Of a DNA stretch of 63,904 nt, positions 24,712-33,004 are shown piece by piece. The stretch's first letter is position 1; each line of letters begins with the position of its first letter. The notes below the pieces were generated by a model. The model made no database searches. It was not told the origin of the DNA and worked only from the letters and a program-made list of their open reading frames with translations. The position numbers and the translations under genes are program-made. Origin of the DNA: JBDSKH01 sp050245915 (GTDB lineage: Bacteria; Actinomycetota; Actinomycetes; Actinomycetales; Microbacteriaceae); the NCBI GenBank assembly GCA_050245915.1, contig JBFWWZ010000011.1, positions 1 through 63,904 on the forward strand, in the 5' to 3' direction.

Positions 24712-25863
24712 TCAGACCGTGACGACCTCGGGGCTGCCCAGCTCGCCGGGCGGCATCTCGGCGGCGAGGCGGTTCGCCTCCTCGATGAGGGTCTGCACGA
24801 TCTCGGACTCCGGCACGGTCTTGATGACCTCGCCTTTCACGAAGATCTGGCCCTTGCCGTTGCCGGAGGCGACGCCGAGGTCGGCCTCGCGGGCCTCACC
24901 CGGTCCGTTGACGACGCACCCCATCACGGCGACGCGCAGCGGAACGGTCATGCCCTCGAGACCGGCGGTCACGTCGTTGGCGAGCGTGTAGACGTCGACC
25001 TGCGCGCGGCCGCAGGAGGGGCAGGAGACGATCTCCAGCTTGCGCTCGCGCAGGTTCAGGCTCTGCAGGATCTGCAGCCCGACCTTCACCTCCTGCGCCG
25101 GCGGGGCACTCAGCGAGACGCGGATGGTGTCGCCGATGCCCTCCGAGAGCAGGATGCCGAACGCGGTCGCGCTCTTGATGGTGCCCTGGAACTCGGGGCC
25201 GGCCTCGGTGACGCCGAGGTGCAGCGGCCAGTCTCCGCGTTCGGCGAGCATCCGGTACGCCTTGACCATCACGACCGGGTCGTTGTGCTTCACCGAGATC
25301 TTGAAGTCGTGGAAGTCGTGCTCCTCGAACAGCGACGCCTCCCAGACGGCGCTCTCGACGAGCGCCTCGGGCGTGGCCTTGCCGTACTTCTCCAGCAGGC
25401 GCGGGTCGAGCGAGCCGGCGTTGACGCCGATCCGGATGCTGACCCCGGCATCTTTGGCGGCTTTCGCGATCGCGCCCACCTGGTCGTCGAACTTGCGGAT
25501 GTTGCCGGGGTTGACGCGCACCGCCCCGCAGCCGGCGTCGATCGCCTGGAACACGTACTTCGGCTGGAAGTGGATGTCGGCGATCACCGGGATCTGCGAC
25601 TTCTTCGCGATGATGTGCAGCACGTCGGCGTCGTCCTGCGAGGGCACCGCGACCCGCACGATGTCGCAGCCGGACGCGGTCAGCTCGGCGATCTGCTGCA
25701 GGGTGGCGTTGATGTTCGTCGTCGGGGTGGTGCACATCGACTGCACGCTGACGGGAGCGTCTCCCCCGACCAGCACCTTGCCGACCTTGATCTGGCGACT
25801 CTTGCGGCGAGGTGCGAGGACCTCGGGAGCCGGCTTCGGCATCCCGATATTGACGGCGGGCAT
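24712..25863 (-). CDS. ispG: 4-hydroxy-3-methylbut-2-enyl diphosphate synthase
   Basis: A 383-residue 4Fe-4S enzyme of the methylerythritol phosphate pathway, converting MEcPP to HMBPP for isoprenoid synthesis. Visible family features are PVSVQSMCTTPT, NPGNI, the iron-sulfur cysteines in CPSCGR and GCVVNGPGEA, and SLSAPP. Start ATG 25863 has TAGGCT at 25875-25870, six bases upstream, so it is probably leaderless. dxr, the second MEP-pathway gene here, lies 6 kb upstream on the same strand beyond the site-2 protease and an inserted hydrolase group. Confidence 0.97.
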   Translation of the reverse strand: MPAVNIGMPKPAPEVLAPRRKSRQIKVGKVLVGGDAPVSVQSMCTTPTTNINATLQQIAELTASGCDIVRVAVPSQDDADVLHIIAKKSQIPVIADIHFQPKYVFQAIDAGCGAVRVNPGNIRKFDDQVGAIAKAAKDAGVSIRIGVNAGSLDPRLLEKYGKATPEALVESAVWEASLFEEHDFHDFKISVKHNDPVVMVKAYRMLAERGDWPLHLGVTEAGPEFQGTIKSATAFGILLSEGIGDTIRVSLSAPPAQEVKVGLQILQSLNLRERKLEIVSCPSCGRAQVDVYTLANDVTAGLEGMTVPLRVAVMGCVVNGPGEAREADLGVASGNGKGQIFVKGEVIKTVPESEIVQTLIEEANRLAAEMPPGELGSPEVVTV

Positions 25864-25875
25864 GTCACCAGCCTA
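25864..25875 (-). promoter_or_regulatory. Leaderless promoter of ispG
   Basis: TAGGCT (25875-25870) sits six bases before ATG 25863, inside the 18-base gap after the hydrolase stop. ispG can therefore be expressed apart from the hydrolase genes. Confidence 0.5.
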
Positions 25876-25881
25876 CGGCGA

Positions 25882-26916
25882 CTACCCGGCGATGTGCTGT
25901 GCCAGCGCGGCGTCGAACTCGGCGGCCTTGTCGAGATGCGGGCCGTGGCCGCAGTCCTCCCAGGCGAGCTCGGTGTAGTTGCCGTAGCGCTGCAGCACCG
26001 CACGCGTCTGCGACACCATCGGCTGGGCGGGGGCGACATCCTCACCCGGCCAGCCGGGGACGACGCCGAGCTGCCCGAGGTAGTTGATGTCGAAGAACGA
26101 GGTGTCGGAGACGATCGCGTCGTCCGTGCCGCGGATCCAGAGCACCGGGGGCTTCGTGGCGAGGTCCGCGATGCCGGAGAGGTTGCAGTGCGCGGGCGCC
26201 ATGGTGTTCAGCACGCCGCGATCGCCGGCGGCGAAGCCCGGCCACAGGTCGGTGGCCCTGGAGGTGCCGGGGTAGTTGTCGTCGCCGGTCTTCGTGGAGA
26301 GCATCGACTCGACCCAGAGGTCTTCGTTCGGCACGTTCTCGGGGTGCTTCACGTAGGCGCTGCGGTACACCGCGCGCGGCGACACCTGGGGGTCGTCGCT
26401 GGTGTCGCCGTCCTGCAGCCGCTTCACGAACTCCGGGTTCGCGGCACCGCCGCCGACGCCGGCGCCGGCAGCGTCGACAGGTGAGCCGTCGGCGCGCGTC
26501 CCGCCGAAGCCGTACGGCGAGACCGGCGATTCGAGCGTGACGGTGACGATGCGGTCGGCGTGGTCGAGCATGAGCTGCATCGCCACGCCGCCGCCCATGC
26601 TCCAGCCGACGAGGTGGAACCTGTCGACGCCGAGGGCGTCGAGCACCGAGATCACGTCGTCGGCGAAGTCGCGGAGCCCGCGGGTCGCGTCGACGGGCAG
26701 GGTCTCGCTGTCGCCGAATCCGCGCAGGTCGATCGCCAGGGCGCGCACGCCGGCGGGAAGGGCGAGCATCGTCGGCATGTAGAACTGCGACGACGACACG
26801 TTGCCGTGGACGAACACGACCGGGACGCCCTCCCCGGCGCGTTCGAGAACGTTGGCGGTGAGGCGCGGAGTCGGGATGCTGTGGGCGACGATGCCGGGCA
26901 GCAGGGTGGCGGACAT
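25882..26916 (-). CDS. Alpha/beta hydrolase
   Basis: A 344-residue serine hydrolase-fold protein. The oxyanion motif is VFVHGNVSSS, the nucleophile elbow is GWSMGG (about residues 106-111), the acid lies near IRGTDD and the catalytic His in CGHGPHLDKA. A 60-residue insert after strand 6 forms a lid. ATG 26916 follows AAGGAG by about seven bases. It is the last gene of the dehydrogenase/hydrolase/hydrolase operon. Its reaction is unknown; an ester-hydrolysing role in degradation of hydroxy acids or polyesters is possible but unproven. Confidence 0.82.
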   Translation of the reverse strand: MSATLLPGIVAHSIPTPRLTANVLERAGEGVPVVFVHGNVSSSQFYMPTMLALPAGVRALAIDLRGFGDSETLPVDATRGLRDFADDVISVLDALGVDRFHLVGWSMGGGVAMQLMLDHADRIVTVTLESPVSPYGFGGTRADGSPVDAAGAGVGGGAANPEFVKRLQDGDTSDDPQVSPRAVYRSAYVKHPENVPNEDLWVESMLSTKTGDDNYPGTSRATDLWPGFAAGDRGVLNTMAPAHCNLSGIADLATKPPVLWIRGTDDAIVSDTSFFDINYLGQLGVVPGWPGEDVAPAQPMVSQTRAVLQRYGNYTELAWEDCGHGPHLDKAAEFDAALAQHIAG

Positions 26917-26932
26917 GGGCTTTCTCCTTCGG

Positions 26933-27799
26933 TCAGAGCAGGGGGCGGACTTCGGCGGCGACCGCGCGCGCACCGCGCTCGGTCATCACGATCGTGTAGT
27001 GGTTGACGTCGGGCACCTCGACGATCCGCAGCTGCGGGAGGTCGGCGGTGAAGGCGTCGATGACACCGGGGGCGTAGAGCGGCTCGGCGTCGAGCAGACC
27101 GCGCGGGGCGCGCAGGGCGGTGACGGGCATGCGGAGGCCGCGCATGGCATCCCGGTACCAGCCGGGGCCGAACTGGTCGCCCGAGTCGACGGTGACCGCT
27201 TCGATGCGGGCGGAGGGGCGCAGGTGCGGCGCGACGCCGGTCAGGTCGTAGTCGAGGTAGGTCTCGAGCTCGGGCGTCCAGTCGCGGCGGAACGCCGGGT
27301 GCTCGCGCCAGTAGTCCCGGTAGGCGCGCGGGGTGGCGAACTCGAGCGCGAGGCGCTCGGCGGCGGGGCCGAGGAGCTGCGGGATGAGTTGCTCGAGCGT
27401 GGCGCCGGGCGGCATGGTCAGGGGGAATCCGCCATCGACGAGCACCAGCCCCGCCACGTCGATCCGGTCGGCCAGCGCCACCGCCACGAACGCCCCCATG
27501 GAGTGCCCGATGACGACGGGCCGCTCCATGTCGTAGGTCTCGGCGAGCGATGCCAGGTCTTCGGCGTGCTGGCGCAGGCCGTACGGGGGCGGCAGCTCGC
27601 GGCTGCGGGCCCGGCCGCGCAGGTCGGGGGCCAGGATGCGGTACCCGGTCAGCTGCGCGGAGAGCGCCAGCCAGGCGCGACTGGACGCCGTCACCCCGTG
27701 GATCGCGAGGATGGTCGGCGCTCCGTCGTCGTCGGGGCCGTAGCGGTACCCGCGCATCACCCCGCCGCGCACCTCGGCCTCGAACACCACCTCGGTCAT
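26933..27799 (-). CDS. Alpha/beta hydrolase
   Basis: A 288-residue alpha/beta hydrolase. The oxyanion motif is LAIHGVTASSRAW, the nucleophile elbow GHSMGAF (about residues 96-102), and the probable catalytic His lies in DVNHYTIVM near residue 270. ATG 27799 overlaps the dehydrogenase stop (ATGA). It differs clearly in sequence from the next hydrolase, so the two probably act on different steps or substrates of one pathway. Confidence 0.82.
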   Translation of the reverse strand: MTEVVFEAEVRGGVMRGYRYGPDDDGAPTILAIHGVTASSRAWLALSAQLTGYRILAPDLRGRARSRELPPPYGLRQHAEDLASLAETYDMERPVVIGHSMGAFVAVALADRIDVAGLVLVDGGFPLTMPPGATLEQLIPQLLGPAAERLALEFATPRAYRDYWREHPAFRRDWTPELETYLDYDLTGVAPHLRPSARIEAVTVDSGDQFGPGWYRDAMRGLRMPVTALRAPRGLLDAEPLYAPGVIDAFTADLPQLRIVEVPDVNHYTIVMTERGARAVAAEVRPLL

Positions 27800-28545
27800 C
27801 GGGCGCTCCACCCGCCGTCCATCAGGTGCGAGGTGCCGGTGACCATGCGCGCCTCGTCGCTGCACAGCCAGAGCACCTGGGCGGCCACCTCTTCCGGCTC
27901 GAGCAGGCGCTTGATCGCCGACTCGGTCAGCATCACCTTCTCGATGACCTCGCTCTCGGGGATGCCGTGCACGGCGGCCTGGTCGGCGATCTGCTTCTCG
28001 ACGAGGGCGGTGCGCACGTAGCCGGGGTTCACGCAGTTGCTGGTGACACCGTGCGGGCCGCCTTCGAGGGCGGTGACCTTCGAGAGGCCTTCCAGCGCGT
28101 GCTTGGCGGTCACGTAGGCGACCTTGTACGGGCTGGCGCGCACGCCGTGCACCGAGCTGATGTTGATCACCCGGCCCCATCCGGCGGCGTACATGCCGGG
28201 GAGCACGGCGCGCGTCAGCAGGAACGGCGCGGTCACCATGATGTCGAGCATCCGGCGGAACACGGCCGGGTCGAAATGCTCGATCGGGGCGATGGTCTGG
28301 ATGCCGGCGTTGTTGACGAGGATGTCCGCGTCCAGCGTGAGGGCCTGCACGGCGTCGACGTCGGCGAGATCGATGGCGAGGGCGGTGCCGGCGATGTCGG
28401 CGGCGGCGCGATCCGCGCCGGCGGCATCCAGGTCGGCGACGGTGACAACAGCCCCCGCGGCGGCGAGCGCGCGGGCGCAGGCGAGCCCGATTCCGCTCGC
28501 ACCCCCGGTGACCAGGGCGCGGCGTCCGTGCAGCTCCGTCGCCAT
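27796..28545 (-). CDS. 3-hydroxybutyrate dehydrogenase (SDR family)
   Basis: A 249-residue short-chain dehydrogenase that probably oxidises 3-hydroxybutyrate to acetoacetate with NAD+. The cofactor motif is TGGASGIG (residues 14-21), NNAG is present, catalytic Ser is in INISSVHG, and the Y-x-x-x-K motif is YVTAK. GGPHGVTSNCVNPGYVRT is characteristic of this branch. It heads an operon with two hydrolases, which would fit release and oxidation of a hydroxy acid. ATG 28545 has TACTGT at 28558-28553 seven bases upstream (leaderless); the upstream GTG frame is rejected. It is divergent from a LysR regulator. Confidence 0.85.
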   Translation of the reverse strand: MATELHGRRALVTGGASGIGLACARALAAAGAVVTVADLDAAGADRAAADIAGTALAIDLADVDAVQALTLDADILVNNAGIQTIAPIEHFDPAVFRRMLDIMVTAPFLLTRAVLPGMYAAGWGRVINISSVHGVRASPYKVAYVTAKHALEGLSKVTALEGGPHGVTSNCVNPGYVRTALVEKQIADQAAVHGIPESEVIEKVMLTESAIKRLLEPEEVAAQVLWLCSDEARMVTGTSHLMDGGWSAR

Positions 28546-28608
28546 GTTGTGCACAGTAGTGCAGATCACCTGGCACGAAACCGGCGGTGACTATGCAAAT
28601 ATGCAGAT
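28546..28608. promoter_or_regulatory. Divergent control region between the dehydrogenase operon and the LysR gene
   Basis: This 63-base gap contains TGCAC-AGTA-GTGCA (28550-28563), a perfect inverted repeat overlapping the -10 (TACTGT) of the dehydrogenase. It also has a second group of ATGCA repeats near the LysR start (28594-28605). Such half-sites, about 35 bases apart, fit a LysR protein that regulates both itself and the divergent operon. The GTG at 28609 has no ribosome-binding site. Confidence 0.5.
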
Positions 28609-29520
28609 GTGGATGTGCATCCCGATGACCTGCTCGTGCTGCTCGCCGTCTCTCGGACGGGCCGGTTCACGACCGCGGCGCAGAGCCTCGGGCTGAACCA
28701 CACGACCATCGCGCGCCGGATCGCCGCGCTGGAACGGGACCTCAGCGGCCGGGTGCTGACGCGCGGCGGCTCCGGCTGGGTGCTGACGCCGCTCGGCGAG
28801 CGCGCCATCGCGGCCGCGGAGGCGGTCGAGCGGGCGCTGACCCCGTTCACCGCCCCCGTCGACCACGGACTGTCCGGTGTGATCCGGCTGAACGCCACCG
28901 ACGGGTTCAGCGGGTACGTCGCCTCCCCCGCGATGGCCGCGCTGCGACGTCAGCATCCCGGTGTCACCCTGGAACTCATCACCGGCACCCGCCAGGCCTC
29001 GCAGCAGCGCGTCGGCGCCGACCTCGAGGTCGTCGTCGGCCGGCCGCAGGTGCGCAAGGCTCACGCCGTGCAGCTGGGTGAGTACGTGCTCGGGCTGTAC
29101 GCCTCGCGCGGGTTCCTGGCCGAGCACGGCGAACCGTCCACGCCGGCGGACCTGGCCGGCGCCCCGCTCATCTACTTCATCGAGTCGATGCTGCAGGTCG
29201 ACGTGCTCGACGACGCCCGCCGAGCCGTGCCGGCGATGGTCGACGCGGTGTCGAGCACGAACGTCTACGTCCACGTCGAGGCCACGCGCGGGGGTGCCGG
29301 GTTCGGGCTGCTGCCGGCGTTCCTCGCCGACCCGCACGATGACCTGGTGCGCCTGTTCCCCGGCGAGATCGAGGCGCGGCTCCCGTACTGGCTGGTCGCG
29401 CGGGCGGAGGCACTGCGCCAGCCCGCCGTCGAGGCGTACGTGACCGCCCTGCGGGCACGGATGCGCGAGATCGAGCCGCAGCTGCTGGGGCTCGCCTCCG
29501 GCCGGGTCAGAACACGCTGA
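28609..29520 (+). CDS. LysR-family transcriptional regulator
   Basis: A 303-residue regulator with an N-terminal winged helix-turn-helix (about residues 5-60: LLAVSRTGRFTTAAQSLGLN, then HTTIARRIAALE) and a C-terminal substrate-binding domain. Divergent placement from the 3-hydroxybutyrate dehydrogenase operon suggests it controls that operon in response to a pathway metabolite. The GTG start at 28609 is preceded by ATGCA repeats and no ribosome-binding site. Its 3' end overlaps the convergent site-2 protease gene by 14 bases. Confidence 0.88.
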   Translation: MDVHPDDLLVLLAVSRTGRFTTAAQSLGLNHTTIARRIAALERDLSGRVLTRGGSGWVLTPLGERAIAAAEAVERALTPFTAPVDHGLSGVIRLNATDGFSGYVASPAMAALRRQHPGVTLELITGTRQASQQRVGADLEVVVGRPQVRKAHAVQLGEYVLGLYASRGFLAEHGEPSTPADLAGAPLIYFIESMLQVDVLDDARRAVPAMVDAVSSTNVYVHVEATRGGAGFGLLPAFLADPHDDLVRLFPGEIEARLPYWLVARAEALRQPAVEAYVTALRARMREIEPQLLGLASGRVRTR

Positions 29521-30835
29521 TCGGGTTCACGATGTCGGCGTAGATGAGCAGCAGGCTCATCGCGCCGAGCAGCACCGACACCGCCAGCGTGATCGGCACC
29601 AGCCGCGCGGTGTCGACGGGACCCGGGTCGGGGCGTTTGAACAGCTTCGCCACCCGGCGGCGTAGGCCCTCCCACAGGGCACCGGCGACATGTCCGCCAT
29701 CGAGCGGCAGCAGAGGCACCAGGTTGAACACGAAGAGGGCGACATTCAGCCCGGCGAGGATCTGCAGCAGCGACGCCGCCCGGTCGGCGACGGTGATCTT
29801 GTCGTAGGCCGCGATCTCGCCGGCGATGCGCCCGATGCCGACGACGCTGATCGGGCCGTTCGGGTCGCGGTCATCGCCGCCGAAGGCGGCCTGCGCGGTC
29901 TGAACCAGACGGTTCGGCAGCGTGATGATGATCTTCGCCACCGCCACGATGTTGTCGCCCACCGCCGGAAGCACCGCGGTGACCGGTTGCTGCGCGTGCT
30001 CGGTGACGTATCCGATGCCGATGTAGCCGACCTCCTGCGTGACCGGGTTGCCGCCGAGGTCGGTGACGATCTGACCGAGGCTGTTGCGCACCGGCAGCGT
30101 GTTGAGGATCGGGGTGATCTCGAGCTCGACCTCGGAGCCGTCACGGTCGATCACCACGTCGAGCGTGCGCGAGGGCGCCGCCCGGATGATCTCGCCGACC
30201 TGGTTGGCGCTGGTGATCTGCACGCCGTCGATGCTGACGAACCGGTCGCCCGGCTTCAGTCCCGCCTCGGCGGCGGGCGCGGGCTGGTCGTCGGCGGTGC
30301 ACTCGGTCTGCGTGCTGGTGGCAGGCACCACGCACTCGGTGACGTTGCCGATGGTGGTGCTGTTCTGCGGGATGCCGAACCCGCACAGCACGATGGCGTA
30401 CAGCACGATCGCGATGACGAGGTTCATGCTGGGACCACCCATCATGATGACGATGCGCTTCCAGATCGGCAGCTTGTAGAACACGCGGTCCTCGTCGCCC
30501 GGCGTGATCTGGTCTGCGGACGACGTGCGCGCATCCTGCACCAGGGTGTCGAAGAACCCGGTGGATGCGGTGCGCGGCTTGCCGCCCTTCTTGGCGGGCG
30601 GGAACATCCCGGCCATCGAGATGTACCCGCCGAGCGGCAGCGCCTTGATGCCGTACTCGGTCTCGCCGTACTTCTTCTTCCAGATCGTCGGACCGAACCC
30701 GATCATGTACTGGCCGACCTTCACCCCGAACTTCTTCGCCGGGACGAGGTGCCCGATCTCGTGCAGCCCGATCGACAGGGCAAGGCCGATCAGGATGATC
30801 ACGACGCCCAGGATGAAGAGCAGCACGGTGTCCAC
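29507..30835 (-). CDS. rseP: M50 site-2 metalloprotease (RseP/Rip1-like)
   Basis: A 442-residue intramembrane zinc protease. The first membrane helix carries HEIGH (His25, Glu26, His29). A PDZ domain lies at about residues 175-240 (GLKPGDRFVSIDGVQI), and the third zinc ligand is in LLPLDGGH near residue 379, followed by the C-terminal helices. Such enzymes cut membrane-bound anti-sigma factors and other substrates within the membrane; mycobacterial Rip1 is the nearest characterised relative. It follows DUF2330 and dxr in one operon but has TACCCT seven bases before its GTG, a possible internal leaderless promoter. Confidence 0.93.
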   Translation of the reverse strand: MDTVLLFILGVVIILIGLALSIGLHEIGHLVPAKKFGVKVGQYMIGFGPTIWKKKYGETEYGIKALPLGGYISMAGMFPPAKKGGKPRTASTGFFDTLVQDARTSSADQITPGDEDRVFYKLPIWKRIVIMMGGPSMNLVIAIVLYAIVLCGFGIPQNSTTIGNVTECVVPATSTQTECTADDQPAPAAEAGLKPGDRFVSIDGVQITSANQVGEIIRAAPSRTLDVVIDRDGSEVELEITPILNTLPVRNSLGQIVTDLGGNPVTQEVGYIGIGYVTEHAQQPVTAVLPAVGDNIVAVAKIIITLPNRLVQTAQAAFGGDDRDPNGPISVVGIGRIAGEIAAYDKITVADRAASLLQILAGLNVALFVFNLVPLLPLDGGHVAGALWEGLRRRVAKLFKRPDPGPVDTARLVPITLAVSVLLGAMSLLLIYADIVNPISVF

Positions 30836-30850
30836 GACCGTCAGGGTATG

Positions 30851-31921
30851 TCAGCCTTGCTGGGAAGACGCGCCCCCAGTGGGGGTGTGCCCCGGCGGCG
30901 TCGGGCGGAGCCCCCGCACCCAGCGCACCAGCAGGGTGATCAGCGCCACCACGATCAGCAGCGCTGCCGCACCGCCCAGGATGACGGCGACCCCGAACGG
31001 GATGCCGAAGATCGTCACCGGACGGGTCACCGTGTACACCGGCTGCAGGGGCGCGTCGTCGCCGGCCTGTACCCCCCCCAGGTCGCCCGGGATCTGGCTC
31101 GCCGGGGAGTCGAAGGTGAGGTCGACGACCGTGAGGTAGGCGCCCAGGTCGCCGAGCCCATCCGGGACCGTACCCGCCCAGACGGTCGCCGAGCCGGGCA
31201 GGGTCGCCCCCGGCTGGTCGAGGCCGGCGATCCGCGCGCGATGGTCTTGGAACACGTACAGCCGCACCCGCTGCGTCGTGGTGGCCGCTTTCGACAGCGC
31301 CATCGGATACACCAGCTCATCGCTCTCGAACGTGAACCGGATCGGGTCGAGACCGCCCTCGAGCGGGATGTCGCTCGTCAGCTTCAGCGCGACGAAGTAC
31401 CAGCCGCGTTCGACGTAGTCGTCGAGGCCCGCCGCGATCTCATCCCGGATCTGGTAGCCGTTCTCGTCGAGCCACGAGCTGAGACCGTCGGCGTCGGAGG
31501 CTTCGAGCGTCGTCGCCTGCACGGGGCCGAGCTGCACCTGGTCGAGCACGACGGGCGGTGCCGCACCCCCGGCCGCGCCGTCGCCCTGATCGCCCGCCCA
31601 CCAGTCGTCGACGACGACCTGCTTGGGCTGGATGGCCTCCTCGATCGCGATGAAGGTCTCGCGATCGCCCGCGGTCACCGTCGCCGGCGACGGCGTCGGG
31701 ACGATGAGGCCGACATCGTCGGCGTCGGTCAGCATGTCGAGCAGCAGTTCGATGCGCTCCTCGTCGCCGTCCCACGACAGGATCGCGTGCTCTTTGTCGA
31801 CGATGACGTCCTGCCCGGGCCGGGGCGCCGGGGCCCCGCAGGCGCACGCCGCCGCGGGGGCGGCCACCTGCATCCCGGTCAGCAGCGCGACGACGGGCAG
31901 GACCGCGAGGAAGCGCCTCAT
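30851..31921 (-). CDS. DUF2330 exported membrane protein
   Basis: A 356-residue protein with a signal peptide (about residues 1-25) ending just before the cysteine cluster CACG, the start of the DUF2330 domain. VALKLTSDIP, RFTFESDELVYPMAL and LYVFQDH (partial) are typical of the family. A C-terminal membrane helix (about 308-333) and a short basic cytoplasmic tail anchor it. The function is unknown. ATG 31921 overlaps the dxr stop (ATGA), and the site-2 protease follows by 15 bases, so it may be a membrane partner or substrate of that protease. Confidence 0.8.
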   Translation of the reverse strand: MRRFLAVLPVVALLTGMQVAAPAAACACGAPAPRPGQDVIVDKEHAILSWDGDEERIELLLDMLTDADDVGLIVPTPSPATVTAGDRETFIAIEEAIQPKQVVVDDWWAGDQGDGAAGGAAPPVVLDQVQLGPVQATTLEASDADGLSSWLDENGYQIRDEIAAGLDDYVERGWYFVALKLTSDIPLEGGLDPIRFTFESDELVYPMALSKAATTTQRVRLYVFQDHRARIAGLDQPGATLPGSATVWAGTVPDGLGDLGAYLTVVDLTFDSPASQIPGDLGGVQAGDDAPLQPVYTVTRPVTIFGIPFGVAVILGGAAALLIVVALITLLVRWVRGLRPTPPGHTPTGGASSQQG

Positions 31922-32994
31922 GATCCGATTATGGCGTCGGCCGTCGCACGCGCCCAGACCTCCGCCTCGAACACGGCGTCGAGCGACATTCCCTGCGGCT
32001 GGTGCGCATCGACCACCCGCTGCACGGTGTCCACGATGTCGAGGTAGCCGATCCTTCCCGCGTGGAACGCGGCGACCGCCTGCTCGTTGGCGGCGTTGAA
32101 GACCGCCGGGTACGTCGCGCCGGCTTCGCCGACCCGTTTCGCGAGACCGACCGAGGGGAACGCGTCGACGTCGAGCGGCTCGAACGTCCAGGTGTGCGCG
32201 ACCGTCCAGTCGAGTGGGACGCCGACGCCCGCGACGCGGTGCGGCCAGTCGAGGCCGAGCGAGATCGGCAGGCGCATGTCGGGCGGACTCGCCTGCGCGA
32301 TGGTGGAGCCGTCGACGAACTCCACCATCGAGTGCACGACCGACTGCGGGTGGACGGTGACCTCGATCCGCTCGTACGGGATGTCGAACAGCAGGTGCGC
32401 CTCGATCACCTCGAGACCCTTGTTGACGAGGGTGGCGGAGTTCGTGGTGACGACGAGCCCCATGTCCCAGGTGGGGTGGGCGAGCGCCTCGGCCGGGGTG
32501 ACATCCCGGAGCGACTCCCGATCGCGACCTCGGAACGGCCCGCCGGATGCCGTGAGCACCAGGCGGCGCACCTCGCTGTGCTCGCCCGAGCGCAGCGCCT
32601 GCGCCAGGGCGGAGTGCTCGGAGTCGACGGGAACGATCTGCCCCGGTGCGGCCGCGCCGGTCACCAGCTCGCCGCCGACGATCAGGCTCTCTTTGTTGGC
32701 CAGGGCCAGCGTCGCGCCCGCCTCGAGGGCGGCGAGCGTCGGCGCGAGCCCGACGGAACCGGTGATCCCGTTGAGCACCACGTCGGCCGGTGTCTCGCGC
32801 ACCAGCGCGACGGTCTCGTCGACGCCGAGCGCGGTGCGCTCCACGCCGAACTCGGCGGCCTGCGCCGCAAGACCGGCGGCATCCGAGCCGGCCGCGAGCC
32901 CCACCACCTCGAACCGGTCGCGGTTCGCCGCGATCACGTCGAGCGCCTGCGTGCCGATCGACCCGGTCGACCCGAGGATCAGCACTCTGCGCAT
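31918..32994 (-). CDS. dxr: 1-deoxy-D-xylulose-5-phosphate reductoisomerase
   Basis: A 358-residue NADPH-dependent enzyme that makes 2-C-methyl-D-erythritol 4-phosphate, the first committed MEP-pathway intermediate. Features are the N-terminal LGSTGSIG, the ANKESLIVGGELV segment, the metal and substrate loop PVDSEHSALAQAL, and TASGGPFRGR. The length is slightly below the usual 390. ATG 32994 has TAGTTT at 33007-33002, seven bases upstream, where TAG is also the stop of the FKBP gene; a leaderless start is likely. Confidence 0.97.
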   Translation of the reverse strand: MRRVLILGSTGSIGTQALDVIAANRDRFEVVGLAAGSDAAGLAAQAAEFGVERTALGVDETVALVRETPADVVLNGITGSVGLAPTLAALEAGATLALANKESLIVGGELVTGAAAPGQIVPVDSEHSALAQALRSGEHSEVRRLVLTASGGPFRGRDRESLRDVTPAEALAHPTWDMGLVVTTNSATLVNKGLEVIEAHLLFDIPYERIEVTVHPQSVVHSMVEFVDGSTIAQASPPDMRLPISLGLDWPHRVAGVGVPLDWTVAHTWTFEPLDVDAFPSVGLAKRVGEAGATYPAVFNAANEQAVAAFHAGRIGYLDIVDTVQRVVDAHQPQGMSLDAVFEAEVWARATADAIIGS

Positions 32995-33004
32995 GCGACC
33001 GAAA

